Origin: an uncultured Spartobacteria bacterium
GTDB taxonomy: Bacteria > Verrucomicrobiota > Verrucomicrobiae > Chthoniobacterales > UBA6821
Direction of reading: 5' to 3'
NCBI GenBank assembly: GCA_903919105.1
Contig: CAIXGT010000250.1
Span: forward strand, 1 to 6,072
Length of the DNA: 6,072 nt
The position numbers were made by a program, and so were the translations under genes. This document shows, piece by piece, positions 1-5,866 of the stretch (the first letter of the stretch is position 1; every line of letters starts with the position of its first letter). Under the pieces are notes generated by a model that searched no databases, was not told the DNA's origin, and saw only the letters and a program-made list of their open reading frames with translations.

Positions 1-5
1 AGCTA

Positions 6-57
6 AGCAGGCAACTGCGTTCCGGGGGCTTACGCCCCCTACTCTCCGTTGCCTGCT
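6..57. repeat. Nested palindrome, REP-like intergenic element
   Basis: Outer arms of 10 bp (6-15 AGCAGGCAAC and 48-57 GTTGCCTGCT) are perfectly complementary. An inner hairpin has a 6-bp GC stem (24-29 GGGGGC, 34-39 GCCCCC) and a TTAC loop. Both stems share one centre of symmetry (between 31 and 32), separated by an 8+8 nt internal loop. No T-run follows, so an intrinsic terminator is less likely than a repetitive extragenic palindrome, although it could still act as a transcript-end hairpin for a gene to the left. GC hairpins with a TTAC or TAAC loop are, as I recall, common intergenic repeats in planctomycetes and relatives; copy number could not be checked. Confidence 0.6.
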
Positions 58-78
58 GCCCCAATCTCCCTGCCATTG

Positions 79-118
79 CCCAACACCCAAAACACCAACA
101 CCATAACCCAACACTCAC
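79..118 (+). other. G-free A/C low-complexity tract
   Basis: These 40 bases contain no G and only two T (104 and 115). The rest is A and C, with short AACACC-like units recurring. It lies between the palindrome and the direct repeats and codes for nothing recognisable. It may be an unstructured leader or simple-sequence drift; no function is assigned. Confidence 0.5.
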
Positions 119-120
119 GT

Positions 121-169
121 CATGTGTTACCCATGTCTTGAACCACATGTGTTACCTATGTCCTGACCC
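121..169 (+). repeat. Two tandem copies of a 24-nt direct repeat, possible mobile-element end
   Basis: Copies at 121-144 and 146-169 (period 25) match at 21 of 24 positions; both begin CATGTGTTACC and share the core ATGT-TG. Short imperfect direct repeats of this kind occur as transposase-binding sites at the ends of some insertion sequences (IS21- or IS481-like elements), and the motif resembles such ends from memory. No transposase gene is in the window, so this would be a solo end or remnant. An operator with two binding sites for a regulator of the symporter is the alternative. The repeat also creates spurious in-frame ATG codons upstream of the symporter. Confidence 0.5.
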
Positions 170-233
170 GTGCCCCTTCGTTTCACCCTTTTTTCCTTTA
201 GCCATTAGCCTTATATCCTTTAGCTTTCCCCCC
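170..233 (+). promoter_or_regulatory. Pyrimidine-rich leader and possible promoter of the symporter gene
   Basis: The leader is strongly C/T-rich and has no Shine-Dalgarno sequence before the ATG at 234. A TTATAT hexamer (211-216) could be a -10 element, but no convincing -35 element lies at normal spacing, so the promoter call is weak. The 9-mer TCCTTTAGC occurs twice (194-202 and 216-224, 22 bp apart), about two helical turns, which could be chance in such a biased sequence or paired sites for a regulator. Confidence 0.25.
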
Positions 234-2186
234 ATGAACCCAGCATCCGTCCATCTCGGAGTGATCGATTATTCGATCCTCGCCCTCTACGTCGCATTCG
301 TCATCGGCATCGGCTTTGCGCTGAAGCGCCAGATCAAGACCTCGGCTGATTTCTTCCTCTCGGGCCGCAATATCCCCGCCTGGGTGACGGGTCTCGCCTT
401 CCTCTCTGCCAACCTCGGAGCGCTCGAACTGGTCGGCATGGCTGCCAGCGGTGCGAAATACGGCATCGCCACCTGCCACTTCTACTGGGTGGGGGCGATC
501 CCGGCGATGATCTTCCTAGCGGTCTTCATGATGCCGTTCTACTACGGCTCGAAGGCCCGCTCGGTCCCCGAGTACCTGAAGCTCCGATTCGACGAGCGCA
601 CTCGCGCCTTCAACTCGGTCTCCTTCGCCATAATGACGATCTTCGCCTCGGGCATCTCCCTGAACGCGCTGGCCAAACTCCTACACAACCTCTTGGGCTG
701 GGAATACAATATTTCCCTCTGGGTTTGCTCCTTCATCGTCCTTCTCTATGTGCTCAAGGGTGGGCTCACATCAGCAATCTACACGGAGGTGCTCCAGTTC
801 TTCATGATCGTCCTCGGATTCGCACCGGTGGTTTGGCTCGGACTGAGGGATGCTGGCGGATGGGGAGCCATCAAGCAGAAACTGGCCGGTGTGGCCACCA
901 ATCCCTCGGCCTACAATCTGGCTGATTCCACCACCACGACCTTCCACTCCGATGCCTGGACAAGTGCCTGGAAGCCCCTGCTTGGAGGCCCCACGGCCAA
1001 TCCGATGGGAATCGATCTCTTTGCGATGGTCTTTGGTCTCGGGTTCGTTCTCTCCTTCGGCTACTGGTGCACGAACTTCCTTGTCGTCCAGCGCGCCATG
1101 GCCGCCAAGGACATGAAGGCCGCGCGTAATACTCCACTCGTGGCCGCGGTGCCGAAGATGTTTTTCCCCCTTCTGGTTATTCTCCCCGGCATGATCGCGC
1201 TCGCCCTCTCGGCTACCGAGGGGAAGGGATATCAGTTCCCGAAAGCCGTGATTTCTGAGGCCAAGATGCCGTCTGCCATCGCCGCGATCCGCCAGTCGGC
1301 CGTCTCGGGTGCTGATGTGGTCGCGGCCTCGAAGGCTCTCTCCTCGGCAGCCGGCACCTCGCTGAACTCTGTGAAGGTCGAGGAGTTGCTCAAGGCCGCC
1401 AAGGCTGCTCCTGGAACCCCCGACGCCCAACTTGCAATCAGGATTCAGGATGCCGTGGTGAACGACTACGACGGCGTGATTCTCTCCCTAGTGAAACGCT
1501 ACTGCCCCACCGGTCTCCTAGGATTGGCCCTGACCGCCCTGCTTGCCTCTTTCATGTCGGGAATGGCGGGGAATGTGACCGCCTTTAACACCGTCTGGAC
1601 ATACGATCTCTACCAGGCCTACATCGCCCCTAACAAAACGGATGAACATTACGCCTGGATGGGGCGGATGGTGACGGTGGCTGGCATCCTGCTCTCCATC
1701 GGTGCCGCCTACTTCGCCAGCATGTGGACGAACGCGATGGATATCATCCAGTTGGTCTTCGCCTTCGTTAATGCCCCGCTCTTTGCCACCTTCCTCCTCG
1801 GCATGTTTTGGTCTCGCACGACCGGTACTGGAGCTTTCATCGGACTCCTTTGCGGAACTGCAGCCTCGGCGCTCTTCCATGCCTGTACGATCTCGGTGGG
1901 TAATGTTCCCGGTGTTAAGGGTGGCTACATCCACAATTTCTGGACCCTTCCCAGCGACATGGCCCAGAACTTCTGGCTAGCCAGCTTCGCCTTCATTGTC
2001 TGCTTCGTGGTAACTGTCGGTATCTCCTTGGCAACCCGACGTACAAAAAGTGACGAAGAACTCCAAGGGCTTGTCTATTCCCTGACGCCGAAGCAGACCG
2101 TCGATCAGGCTTGGTACGCGCGTCCTGAAACGATAGGCATCGTTCTTCTGGTCGTCTGTGTTATCCTGAACGCCATCTTCTGGTAA
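234..2186 (+). CDS. Sodium:solute symporter (SSS/SGLT family), probable sugar transporter
   Basis: A 650-residue inner-membrane protein expected to couple solute uptake to sodium entry. About 14 hydrophobic segments can be drawn (first at residues 12-30, last at 631-649). Family marks: the DYSILALYV start, FFLSGRNIPAW (40-50), the LSANLGALELVG segment (58-68) in the position of the unwound first core helix, GGLTSAIYTEVLQFF (176-190) matching the SSS signature, and YWCTNFLVVQRAMAAKD (277-293). The start at 234 is chosen over the ATG at 138 because the extra 32 residues are a translation of the direct repeats and leader and resemble nothing. Odd points: an Ala-rich polar stretch (about 328-412) between two helices, and SG (442-443) where vSGLT has the sodium-site SS. 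The substrate is not readable; neighbouring sugar kinases suggest a sugar or amino sugar. The small membrane-protein gene follows after 67 bp. Confidence 0.9.
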   Translation: MNPASVHLGVIDYSILALYVAFVIGIGFALKRQIKTSADFFLSGRNIPAWVTGLAFLSANLGALELVGMAASGAKYGIATCHFYWVGAIPAMIFLAVFMMPFYYGSKARSVPEYLKLRFDERTRAFNSVSFAIMTIFASGISLNALAKLLHNLLGWEYNISLWVCSFIVLLYVLKGGLTSAIYTEVLQFFMIVLGFAPVVWLGLRDAGGWGAIKQKLAGVATNPSAYNLADSTTTTFHSDAWTSAWKPLLGGPTANPMGIDLFAMVFGLGFVLSFGYWCTNFLVVQRAMAAKDMKAARNTPLVAAVPKMFFPLLVILPGMIALALSATEGKGYQFPKAVISEAKMPSAIAAIRQSAVSGADVVAASKALSSAAGTSLNSVKVEELLKAAKAAPGTPDAQLAIRIQDAVVNDYDGVILSLVKRYCPTGLLGLALTALLASFMSGMAGNVTAFNTVWTYDLYQAYIAPNKTDEHYAWMGRMVTVAGILLSIGAAYFASMWTNAMDIIQLVFAFVNAPLFATFLLGMFWSRTTGTGAFIGLLCGTAASALFHACTISVGNVPGVKGGYIHNFWTLPSDMAQNFWLASFAFIVCFVVTVGISLATRRTKSDEELQGLVYSLTPKQTVDQAWYARPETIGIVLLVVCVILNAIFW

Positions 2187-2253
2187 GCCCTCTTCTCATT
2201 CGCTTATTCCTCCCTTCCACCTTAATTCTTTAACACTTCAACTTCTCAATACC

Positions 2254-2445
2254 ATGGGCCTCGATATCCGCTTTCCAATCGGCATGATGTTCACCCTGAT
2301 CGGCCTCCTGCTGGCCGCCATGGGTCTCTTTAGTCCCGATAAACTCTCCCTCGGCATCAATATCAATCTGATCTGGGGTACTATTCTTTTTCTCTTCGGC
2401 GTCTTCATGTGGGGTTCTGCCCTGCTTGCTTCACGGAAGAAATAG
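2254..2445 (+). CDS. Small two-helix membrane protein, possible symporter partner
   Basis: This 63-residue protein has two hydrophobic segments (about residues 8-25 and 38-58), joined by a short polar loop (SPDKLSLGININ) and closed by a basic tail (ASRKK), consistent with both ends on the cytoplasmic side. It starts 67 bp after the symporter on the same strand and is probably co-transcribed. No Shine-Dalgarno sequence is present, as for the neighbouring genes. The pattern of an N-terminal LDIRFPIG, a glycine-rich helix, then a LGININLIWG-like motif resembles, from memory, short hypothetical proteins next to SSS transporters in acidobacteria and verrucomicrobia. Some SSS transporters are known to need a small membrane subunit, so an accessory role is plausible, but this is inference and the function is unknown. 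Confidence 0.7.
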   Translation: MGLDIRFPIGMMFTLIGLLLAAMGLFSPDKLSLGININLIWGTILFLFGVFMWGSALLASRKK

Positions 2446-2482
2446 AGGCATCCGTTCTGTTGGCCCCCTTCGTAGGTCACCC

Positions 2483-3448
2483 CTAAATCGCGCTATCGTT
2501 TGCGGTGAGCATTGCTGCCCCGAAAACTCCCGCACTATCACCCAGAGCCGGGCGTAGGATGGGAGTGAGAAACTGGTTGTTGAAAAGATGCCCCAGAATG
2601 GCGCTCCTCGTCTCCTCTTCATAGAGGAGACCGAGGTTACCAACACCGCCCCCGATGACGATGGCGTCGGGATCAAGGATGTTGACCACCGCAGCTAAAG
2701 CGACGGCAAACTTCTGACGGAGTCTCTCCAAGGTTGCCTTGGCCAAGGGATCCCCTTGCTCTGCCAGCTCCGCGATCGCGGGCAATCGAAGGTTATTCTT
2801 AAGATCATTACCTGAAAGTTCCGTATAGTAGAAGCGCTCCAAGGCGGGTCCTGATATAGCCGTCTCCACGCATCCCACGCGGCCGCAGTAGCAGGAGGTG
2901 AACTCCCCCGGGATCGGATTGTGCCCCCATTCGCCGCAGATGCCGTGCGTTCCGATCAAGACCTTCCCGTCCACCGCAATGCCCCCACCGACACCGGTTC
3001 CAAGGATGATTCCAAAGACAGTATGATATCCCTTGGCTGCACCGAGTGTGGCCTCTGCCAGAGCACAGCAGTTGGCATCGTTGGCCACAATCACGCCACA
3101 CCCAAGGGCGATAGAAAGGTCTTGGGCCAGAGGACGATCATTAAGGCAGAGGGTGTTGGAGTTCCGGAGAAGTCCTGTGGCGGGCACAATGACGCCGGGA
3201 GTCCCAACGCCGACGCGTGCCGGGCGCTTTAATCCCGAGGCCTCCTCAAGCAGATCCATCAGCCTCGAAAACTGGCTAATGATATGATCGTAACCTTTGG
3301 AGGATTCGGTGGGAACGCGTAGTCGATGGAGAGTCTTGTCGGGTTGTGCTGGATCGAGGATTGCCCCCTCGATCTTTGTGCCGCCGAGATCAAAGCCCCA
3401 GCAGAGCTTTGGTTCCTTATTAGCATTGGAGTTGAGCTCTCCAGTCAT
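2483..3448 (-). CDS. ROK-family sugar kinase (fructokinase/mannokinase/GlcNAc kinase-like)
   Basis: A 321-residue cytoplasmic kinase transferring phosphate from ATP to a hexose, probably at O6. All ROK landmarks are present: FDLGGTK (19-25, ATP phosphate loop), NDANC (123-127, with the catalytic-base Asp124), GTGVGGG (150-156), GEWGH (172-176, sugar-contacting Glu173 and zinc-binding His176), the zinc motif CYCGRVGC (186-193) followed by VETAISG, and NILDPDAIVIGGG (256-268). There is no N-terminal helix-turn-helix, so it is an enzyme and not a NagC/Mlc-type repressor. The GEWGHNP and CYCG-GC-ET-ISG wording is closest, from memory, to E. coli Mak (fructo/mannokinase); NagK is a near relative, so a GlcNAc kinase role feeding the NagA-like neighbour is possible. 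The gene converges on the symporter pair and is divergent from galK. No Shine-Dalgarno sequence precedes the ATG. Confidence 0.92.
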   Translation of the reverse strand: MTGELNSNANKEPKLCWGFDLGGTKIEGAILDPAQPDKTLHRLRVPTESSKGYDHIISQFSRLMDLLEEASGLKRPARVGVGTPGVIVPATGLLRNSNTLCLNDRPLAQDLSIALGCGVIVANDANCCALAEATLGAAKGYHTVFGIILGTGVGGGIAVDGKVLIGTHGICGEWGHNPIPGEFTSCYCGRVGCVETAISGPALERFYYTELSGNDLKNNLRLPAIAELAEQGDPLAKATLERLRQKFAVALAAVVNILDPDAIVIGGGVGNLGLLYEEETRSAILGHLFNNQFLTPILRPALGDSAGVFGAAMLTANDSAI

Positions 3449-3538
3449 TCTGATAGCTTTGTACCATCAGTTCACTTGTGACACGACTTCCAAATCCCGC
3501 ATTCGATCTTCATTACTACTCTCAGTCCTCCCCTCTCG
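3449..3538. promoter_or_regulatory. Divergent promoter region between the ROK kinase and galK
   Basis: This 90-bp gap must hold the start signals for the leftward kinase and probably for the rightward galK-galT operon. It contains a perfect 10-bp interrupted palindrome, TCACTTGTGA (3472-3481, arms of 4 bp around TT), a possible operator half-way between the genes. No convincing -35/-10 pair was found on either strand, and neither start codon has a Shine-Dalgarno sequence. The 25 bases before galK are C/T-rich, like the symporter leader. Confidence 0.4.
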
Positions 3539-4789
3539 ATGAATCACTTTCAGGAAAAAGCCCAAGATAACGACAACGAAATTGCCCATGTCCTTTCTGG
3601 ACTCGCCTCCAAGGCGGGCCTCTCTCTTGCCGGAGCAAAGATCCGCCGATCCTCTTCGCGCTTCTGTCTGGGTGTAGAGCATGGAGATTACAATGGCACG
3701 CAGCTCTTCGGGGTCGGTACCGACCGGTTCATCTGGATGGCCTTCAAGCCTAACGACACAGGCCGTCTTCGTCTCTACAGCGGGAACTTCGAACAGGATG
3801 GTCTGATTGACGTGCCTCTCAATGCCATTCCCGAGCCCGGGACGGCTCCCGATTCTTGGTCGCGGTTTCCTCTTGGTGTTGCCTGGATCCTCAAGAAAAA
3901 AGGATACAAGCTTCAGAAGGGTATGGATGCTGTGCTGTACGGGAACATTCCCGGTGGAGGGATGTCCCGCTCTGCGTCGCTGACGCTCAATCTCCTGATC
4001 TCGCTGGCCGAGGTGAACGGCATCGAATTCCCCTCCGAGATGGGGATCGTCGATCTCGCTCAGGCCGTGGAGAACGAGTATATCGGCTCCCCCTGCGGTA
4101 ACCTCGACCAGATCATGATCCTCTTCGCCCGCGAGGGCATGGGGACACATTACAATCCGGCTGACCGCTCGATCCGCCATGTGCCGCTCGGTGAAGGAGC
4201 TCCCGACTTTCGGATCATGAGCCTCGATACTGGGACGATCCGGCCAGGACTGGAGAAATCGACCTATAAGATCCGCCACACGGAATGCCGTGAGATGGTC
4301 GATCTCTGCCGCGAACCCTTCGGGATCCAGTCACTGGGCGATGTCCGTTCTGAAGAACTCTTCCTGTCGATCCTTGCAAAATTCGGCGCCAGCTATCCCC
4401 ATCTCTGCAAGCGTCTCGACTACATCTATCATGCCCAGCAGCGGTTCGAACGGATGCTCCGAGCCTGGAGTGAAGGTGATATCACGACGGTGGGCGAGAT
4501 CTTCCGTGCCGATGGTCTCGGTCTGCGTGACGACTATCAGATCTCCGGCAAGGAACTCGAAACCATGTGCGATATCGTGAGGACTATTCCGGGCGTCCTC
4601 GGCGAGCGTATGCTCGGCGGTGGTGACCGTGGAGCCAGCGGTGCTTTGGTGCTCTGCGAGAGCGAGGCGGCTGTCCGCTCCGCGGTGGAGACTGCTTATC
4701 CGCGCAGTCATCCCGCATACGCCAAGAACTACGCCGTTCATTCCTGCAGGATGGTCGATGGAATCAAGACCCTACCGGGTTGGGAATAA
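3539..4789 (+). CDS. galK: Galactokinase-like GHMP kinase (divergent)
   Basis: A 416-residue cytoplasmic enzyme expected to make galactose 1-phosphate from galactose and ATP, the first committed Leloir step. Galactokinase marks: R41 with EHGDYNG (47-53), equivalent to the GR-NLIGEHTDYN signature with catalytic Arg and sugar-binding Glu, His and Asp kept; IPGGGMSRSASL (137-148), the GHMP phosphate loop; PCGNLDQ (185-191) with the catalytic Asp190; YKIRHTEC (243-250), matching the YN-RR--C motif; LRDDYQIS (329-336); and MLGGGDRGASGALV (358-371), the C-terminal GHMP glycine loop. Oddities: the usual GLSSSAS is GMSRSAS, the IG before EH is GV, and GGGFGG is GGGDRG. The first possible ATG is used and no other start lies near. 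Placement directly before galT strongly supports galactose as substrate, but action on another sugar (e.g. an N-acetylhexosamine or uronic acid) cannot be excluded. Confidence 0.88.
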   Translation: MNHFQEKAQDNDNEIAHVLSGLASKAGLSLAGAKIRRSSSRFCLGVEHGDYNGTQLFGVGTDRFIWMAFKPNDTGRLRLYSGNFEQDGLIDVPLNAIPEPGTAPDSWSRFPLGVAWILKKKGYKLQKGMDAVLYGNIPGGGMSRSASLTLNLLISLAEVNGIEFPSEMGIVDLAQAVENEYIGSPCGNLDQIMILFAREGMGTHYNPADRSIRHVPLGEGAPDFRIMSLDTGTIRPGLEKSTYKIRHTECREMVDLCREPFGIQSLGDVRSEELFLSILAKFGASYPHLCKRLDYIYHAQQRFERMLRAWSEGDITTVGEIFRADGLGLRDDYQISGKELETMCDIVRTIPGVLGERMLGGGDRGASGALVLCESEAAVRSAVETAYPRSHPAYAKNYAVHSCRMVDGIKTLPGWE

Positions 4790-4792
4790 ATG
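4782..4792 (+). promoter_or_regulatory. galK-galT junction, stop codon directly followed by start codon
   Basis: The galK stop TAA (4787-4789) is followed immediately by the galT ATG (4790-4792), in the same reading frame. A weak GGGA (4782-4785) lies four bases before the ATG. The arrangement points to translational coupling by termination and reinitiation; read-through of the one stop codon would give a GalK-GalT fusion. Confidence 0.6.
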
Positions 4793-5851
4793 TCTGATCT
4801 TCGTCCCCATCGCCGCTGGAATCCTCTCACCCGTGAGTGGCTCCTCGTCTCTCCCCATCGGGCCTCCCGTCCGTGGCTGGGTCAGGTAGAAGCGGTGAGT
4901 GAAGAGCGTCCCTCGTACGATCCTGGCTGCACGCTCTGTCCGGGAAACAAGCGCGTGGGTGGGGAGGTCAATCCGGAGTATAAGAATACGTTTGTCTTCG
5001 AAAACGACTTCCCTGCGCTTCTTCCGGCTATGGAGAAGGCGGTCTCGCCCTCAAACTCCTCATTGCTTTTCCAATCAAGGGAAGTCTCCGGCGAGTGCCG
5101 TGTGATCTGCTTCTCGCCACGCCATGATCTCTCACTGGCCCAGATGTCCCCGGAGGAGATCAGCAATGTCATTGGAACCTGGCAGGATCAGACCGCCGAT
5201 CTCGGAAGCCGTAATCGCTGGGTTCAGCTCTTCGAGAACAAGGGTGCTGCGATGGGATGCTCCAATCCCCATCCTCATGGCCAGATCTGGGCCGGGGATT
5301 TCATTCCGGAAGAACCGGCCAAGGAAGATCTCTCGCAGAAGGAGTATTTCCGCGAGCACGGGCGCCCTCTGCTGCTAGACTACGCTGCGGAGGAGCTCCG
5401 TGACGGCTCGCGCACTGTGGTCGAGGGTGAGCACTGGTTCGCTGTGGTTCCCTACTGGGCGCTCTGGCCTTACGAGACGCTGCTCCTGCCGAAACATGAG
5501 CATGTGGCCCGACTGACCTCGTTGCCGGAGAGTCACAAGCTTGATCTGGCCGAGACGCTGCGCCGACTCCTCGTGCGCTACGACAATCTCTTCCAATGCT
5601 CCTTCCCGTACTCGATGGGTTGGCATGGGGCTCCCTTCATTTCGGTTGATGGAGAGAAACCTGAGAAGAAGGAAAATTATGACGAGTACTGGCAGCTTCA
5701 CGCCCATTTCTACCCACCGCTTCTGCGCTCGGCCTCGGTGAAGAAGTTTCTGGTGGGCTACGAGATGCTTGCAGAGGGTCAGCGTGATCTCACGGCAGAG
5801 CAGGCTGCCGATCGTCTACGCTCGCTTCCCGAAGTACGCTACGCTCCCTGA
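4790..5851 (+). CDS. galT: Galactose-1-phosphate uridylyltransferase, class I
   Basis: A 353-residue cytoplasmic HIT-superfamily enzyme that exchanges UMP between UDP-glucose and galactose 1-phosphate, giving UDP-galactose and glucose 1-phosphate. The active-site segment [20 protein letters not shown] (148-167) is complete: His163 is the residue that carries UMP, flanked by Ser158 and Gln165. Likely zinc ligands are Cys47 and Cys50 (CTLC), His112 and His161. A second metal site is suggested by QLHAHFYPP (302-310). The N-terminal PHRRWNPLT (6-14) and [10 protein letters not shown] (20-29) and the C-terminal [20 protein letters not shown] (320-339) are very close to E. coli GalT as I remember it. 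A loop before QLHAHF (about 284-300) appears roughly ten residues longer than in E. coli. Length is normal and no catalytic residue is missing. UDP-galactose would be recycled by GalE, which must be encoded elsewhere. Confidence 0.97.
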   Translation: MSDLRPHRRWNPLTREWLLVSPHRASRPWLGQVEAVSEERPSYDPGCTLCPGNKRVGGEVNPEYKNTFVFENDFPALLPAMEKAVSPSNSSLLFQSREVSGECRVICFSPRHDLSLAQMSPEEISNVIGTWQDQTADLGSRNRWVQLFENKGAAMGCSNPHPHGQIWAGDFIPEEPAKEDLSQKEYFREHGRPLLLDYAAEELRDGSRTVVEGEHWFAVVPYWALWPYETLLLPKHEHVARLTSLPESHKLDLAETLRRLLVRYDNLFQCSFPYSMGWHGAPFISVDGEKPEKKENYDEYWQLHAHFYPPLLRSASVKKFLVGYEMLAEGQRDLTAEQAADRLRSLPEVRYAP

Positions 5852-5866
5852 ACATTTCCCGTGGAG

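Noticed and set aside
24..39. Intrinsic terminator at the inner hairpin
   Set aside because: The stem is strong but no T-run follows on either strand (a mixed CTACTCTCC follows on +), and the outer concentric arms fit a REP-like repeat better.
138..233. ATG at 138 as start of the symporter, adding 32 residues
   Set aside because: The extension is a translation of the direct repeat and pyrimidine-rich leader, is Cys/Pro-rich and resembles no SSS N-terminus; the family-like sequence begins right after the ATG at 234.
771..1430. 219-codon open frame on the - strand
   Set aside because: It lies wholly inside the symporter gene on the opposite strand, is rich in Arg, Gly, His and Glu as expected of an antisense shadow, and shows no domain.
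1518..1934. 138-codon open frame on the - strand
   Set aside because: Antisense shadow of the symporter's C-terminal helices with low-complexity charged composition.
2921..3287. Overlapping + strand open frames opposite the ROK kinase
   Set aside because: The kinase on the - strand has every ROK motif intact; the + strand frames have no similarity to known proteins and no start context.
2483..3448. ROK-type transcriptional repressor (NagC/Mlc/XylR)
   Set aside because: The protein begins with the ATP-binding FDLGGTK after only about 18 residues, so there is no room for a helix-turn-helix domain.
3467..4279. 270-codon open frame on the - strand
   Set aside because: It is antisense to the galactokinase, whose motifs fix the true frame; the translation has no recognisable domain.
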